Positions 5,069 to 5,935 of a stretch of DNA of 5,935 nucleotides are shown here, one piece after another. A model generated the notes under the pieces. That model saw nothing but the letters and a program-made list of their open reading frames with translations. It searched no databases and had not been told where the DNA came from. The stretch spans positions 1-5,935 of the forward strand of contig JAPLCS010000325.1 of assembly GCA_026392145.1 (NCBI GenBank), read 5' to 3'. The translations under genes were made by a program, and so were the position numbers. Source of the stretch: Fimbriimonadales bacterium (GTDB taxonomy: Bacteria > Armatimonadota > Fimbriimonadia > Fimbriimonadales > Fimbriimonadaceae). The stretch's first letter is position 1. Each line of letters starts with the position of its first letter.

Positions 5069-5935
5069 CTAGCTGAGACCGCGCAATCGGTTGTAAAGAT
5101 TTATAATTTTTCGAACGTAATTTTGAGTCTCGCGGTAGGGCGGAACGCCACCGTATTTCTTTACGGCTCCCGGTCCTGCATTGTATCCAGCAAGGGCAAG
5201 TTTTAAATTATCCAGGTTGGATTCTGTTACATTGTATTTATTGAGAAGGCGTTTTAATAATCCCACAGTGGCGTAGATGTTTTCGTTGGTGTCGTAGGGA
5301 TTTTTTACACCGAATTCCTGTTGGATTTCTGGAATCAGTTGTCCCAATCCCATTGCCAGCTTGTTAGAAGTAGTTGATGGGATGAAATCACTTTCAGCGA
5401 TAACGAGCGCCACAACAAGTCGAGCATCAACGTCATAGTGAAGGCTCCATCCGATAATTGCCTCGGCAATTTCCTGAGCTTTGCTTTTTGACAGCCGTTT
5501 ATTATGGTTTTGAATAAAGTCTGTATAGGCGCCAAGAACATTAAGGTTAATGGTTGATGGACGCTTAGCCGCTGAACCACGTGAAGAGTTTGTCGTGTTC
5601 CTTGGTTGCGTGGAAGCTTTAGGTGGGGTAGTTGAAACAATTTTGGGGTCGTATTTGGCCACGTCATACTCGCTGGCGACCGCAATAAAGGTTAACTCAA
5701 GTGGAGCAAACTCATTACTTCGATTTGCCTGAACAATCATTCTTGCTTCAACAGGATTGCCTTTTATCCAATCCGGTACTTTCGGTGAGGTTACGACCTG
5801 TTCGCCTCCTTCGGGATATTCAATATAGATGCTAGACTTGCCATCGAAGTCCATAGTGCCTTTGGTCGAGCATCTGATTTCCAAGGCTCTTCTTCCTACC
5901 AACGCATCTAGAATCTTGGTGGGCACAGGTTGGAT
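5069..5935 (-). CDS. Lytic transglycosylase (SLT family) with N-terminal OB-like module (5' partial)
   Basis: Enzyme expected to cleave the MurNAc-GlcNAc bond of peptidoglycan in the envelope. Numbering here is from the GTG at 5926. Residues about 148-285 are an SLT/Slt70-type domain: VVALVIAESDF (171-181) with catalytic Glu178, AMGLGQLIPE (191-200; the family's usual GLMQ is GLGQ here), LALAGYNAGPGAVKKYGG (243-260) and PPYRETQNYVRKI (262-274). Residues about 5-85 form a beta-rich module (LVGRRALEIRC, SSIYIEY, VPDWIKGNPVEARMIV, LELTFIAVASE) whose spacing resembles an OB fold. A Ser/Thr/Pro/Asn-rich linker (about 95-127) joins the two. The frame remains open to the right edge through three more codons, no Shine-Dalgarno is visible, and an exported enzyme needs a signal peptide that is not present after the GTG. 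The true start is therefore most likely beyond the window. The 3' end faces the ThuA-like gene with 13 nt between stops and no hairpin in that gap. Confidence 0.88.
   Translation of the reverse strand: MQPVPTKILDALVGRRALEIRCSTKGTMDFDGKSSIYIEYPEGGEQVVTSPKVPDWIKGNPVEARMIVQANRSNEFAPLELTFIAVASEYDVAKYDPKIVSTTPPKASTQPRNTTNSSRGSAAKRPSTINLNVLGAYTDFIQNHNKRLSKSKAQEIAEAIIGWSLHYDVDARLVVALVIAESDFIPSTTSNKLAMGLGQLIPEIQQEFGVKNPYDTNENIYATVGLLKRLLNKYNVTESNLDNLKLALAGYNAGPGAVKKYGGVPPYRETQNYVRKIINLYNRLRGLS

Noticed and set aside
1..5935. CRISPR arrays, tRNA or rRNA genes, insertion sequences, prophage or defence genes
   Set aside because: No regularly spaced repeats, transposase motifs, terminal inverted repeats or RNA-gene signatures were seen on either strand.

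Overview
The window comes from a flagellated bacterium with an outer membrane. It carries rod genes (flgF, flgG) followed by flgA, whose product helps assemble the periplasmic P ring, and P rings occur in flagella that cross a diderm envelope. Base composition is moderate (mid-40s % GC by eye). Gene order and protein style (a flgF-flgG-flgA run, an XRE regulator with a TPR-like tail, a transglycosylase with an OB-like front module) would suit a lineage such as Armatimonadota. That placement is inference at low to moderate confidence.

Layout. On the minus strand, reading from high to low coordinates: an XRE-type helix-turn-helix regulator (2844-4013), then flgF (1982-2710), flgG (1100-1885) and flgA (1097 to the left edge, 3' end missing). 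flgF, flgG and flgA look like one transcription unit: flgG and flgA are 2 nt apart, and flgF and flgG are 96 nt apart. A divergent intergenic region (about 4119-4383) separates the regulator from a plus-strand ThuA-like gene (4384-5055). That gene converges, with a 13-nt gap, on a minus-strand lytic transglycosylase (5069 to the right edge, 5' end probably missing).

How the genes work together. FlgF and FlgG build the proximal and distal rod, and FlgA is the periplasmic chaperone for P-ring assembly around that rod. A lytic transglycosylase could open peptidoglycan, but nothing in the window ties this one to the flagellum. The ThuA-like protein has no visible link to motility.

Most unusual points. 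(1) The FlgA homologue has about 110 extra N-terminal residues that align along their whole length with the central D1 domain of the FlgG encoded next to it. It looks like a rod-protein domain, without the polymerising helices, fused to the P-ring chaperone. (2) The same FlgA appears to lack the middle SAF segment of normal FlgA. (3) The regulator's open frame continues upstream of its only ATG into the second half of another helix-turn-helix, cut off by an in-frame stop, so the gene looks 5'-damaged or mis-started. (4) The transglycosylase has an N-terminal OB-like module ahead of its catalytic domain.
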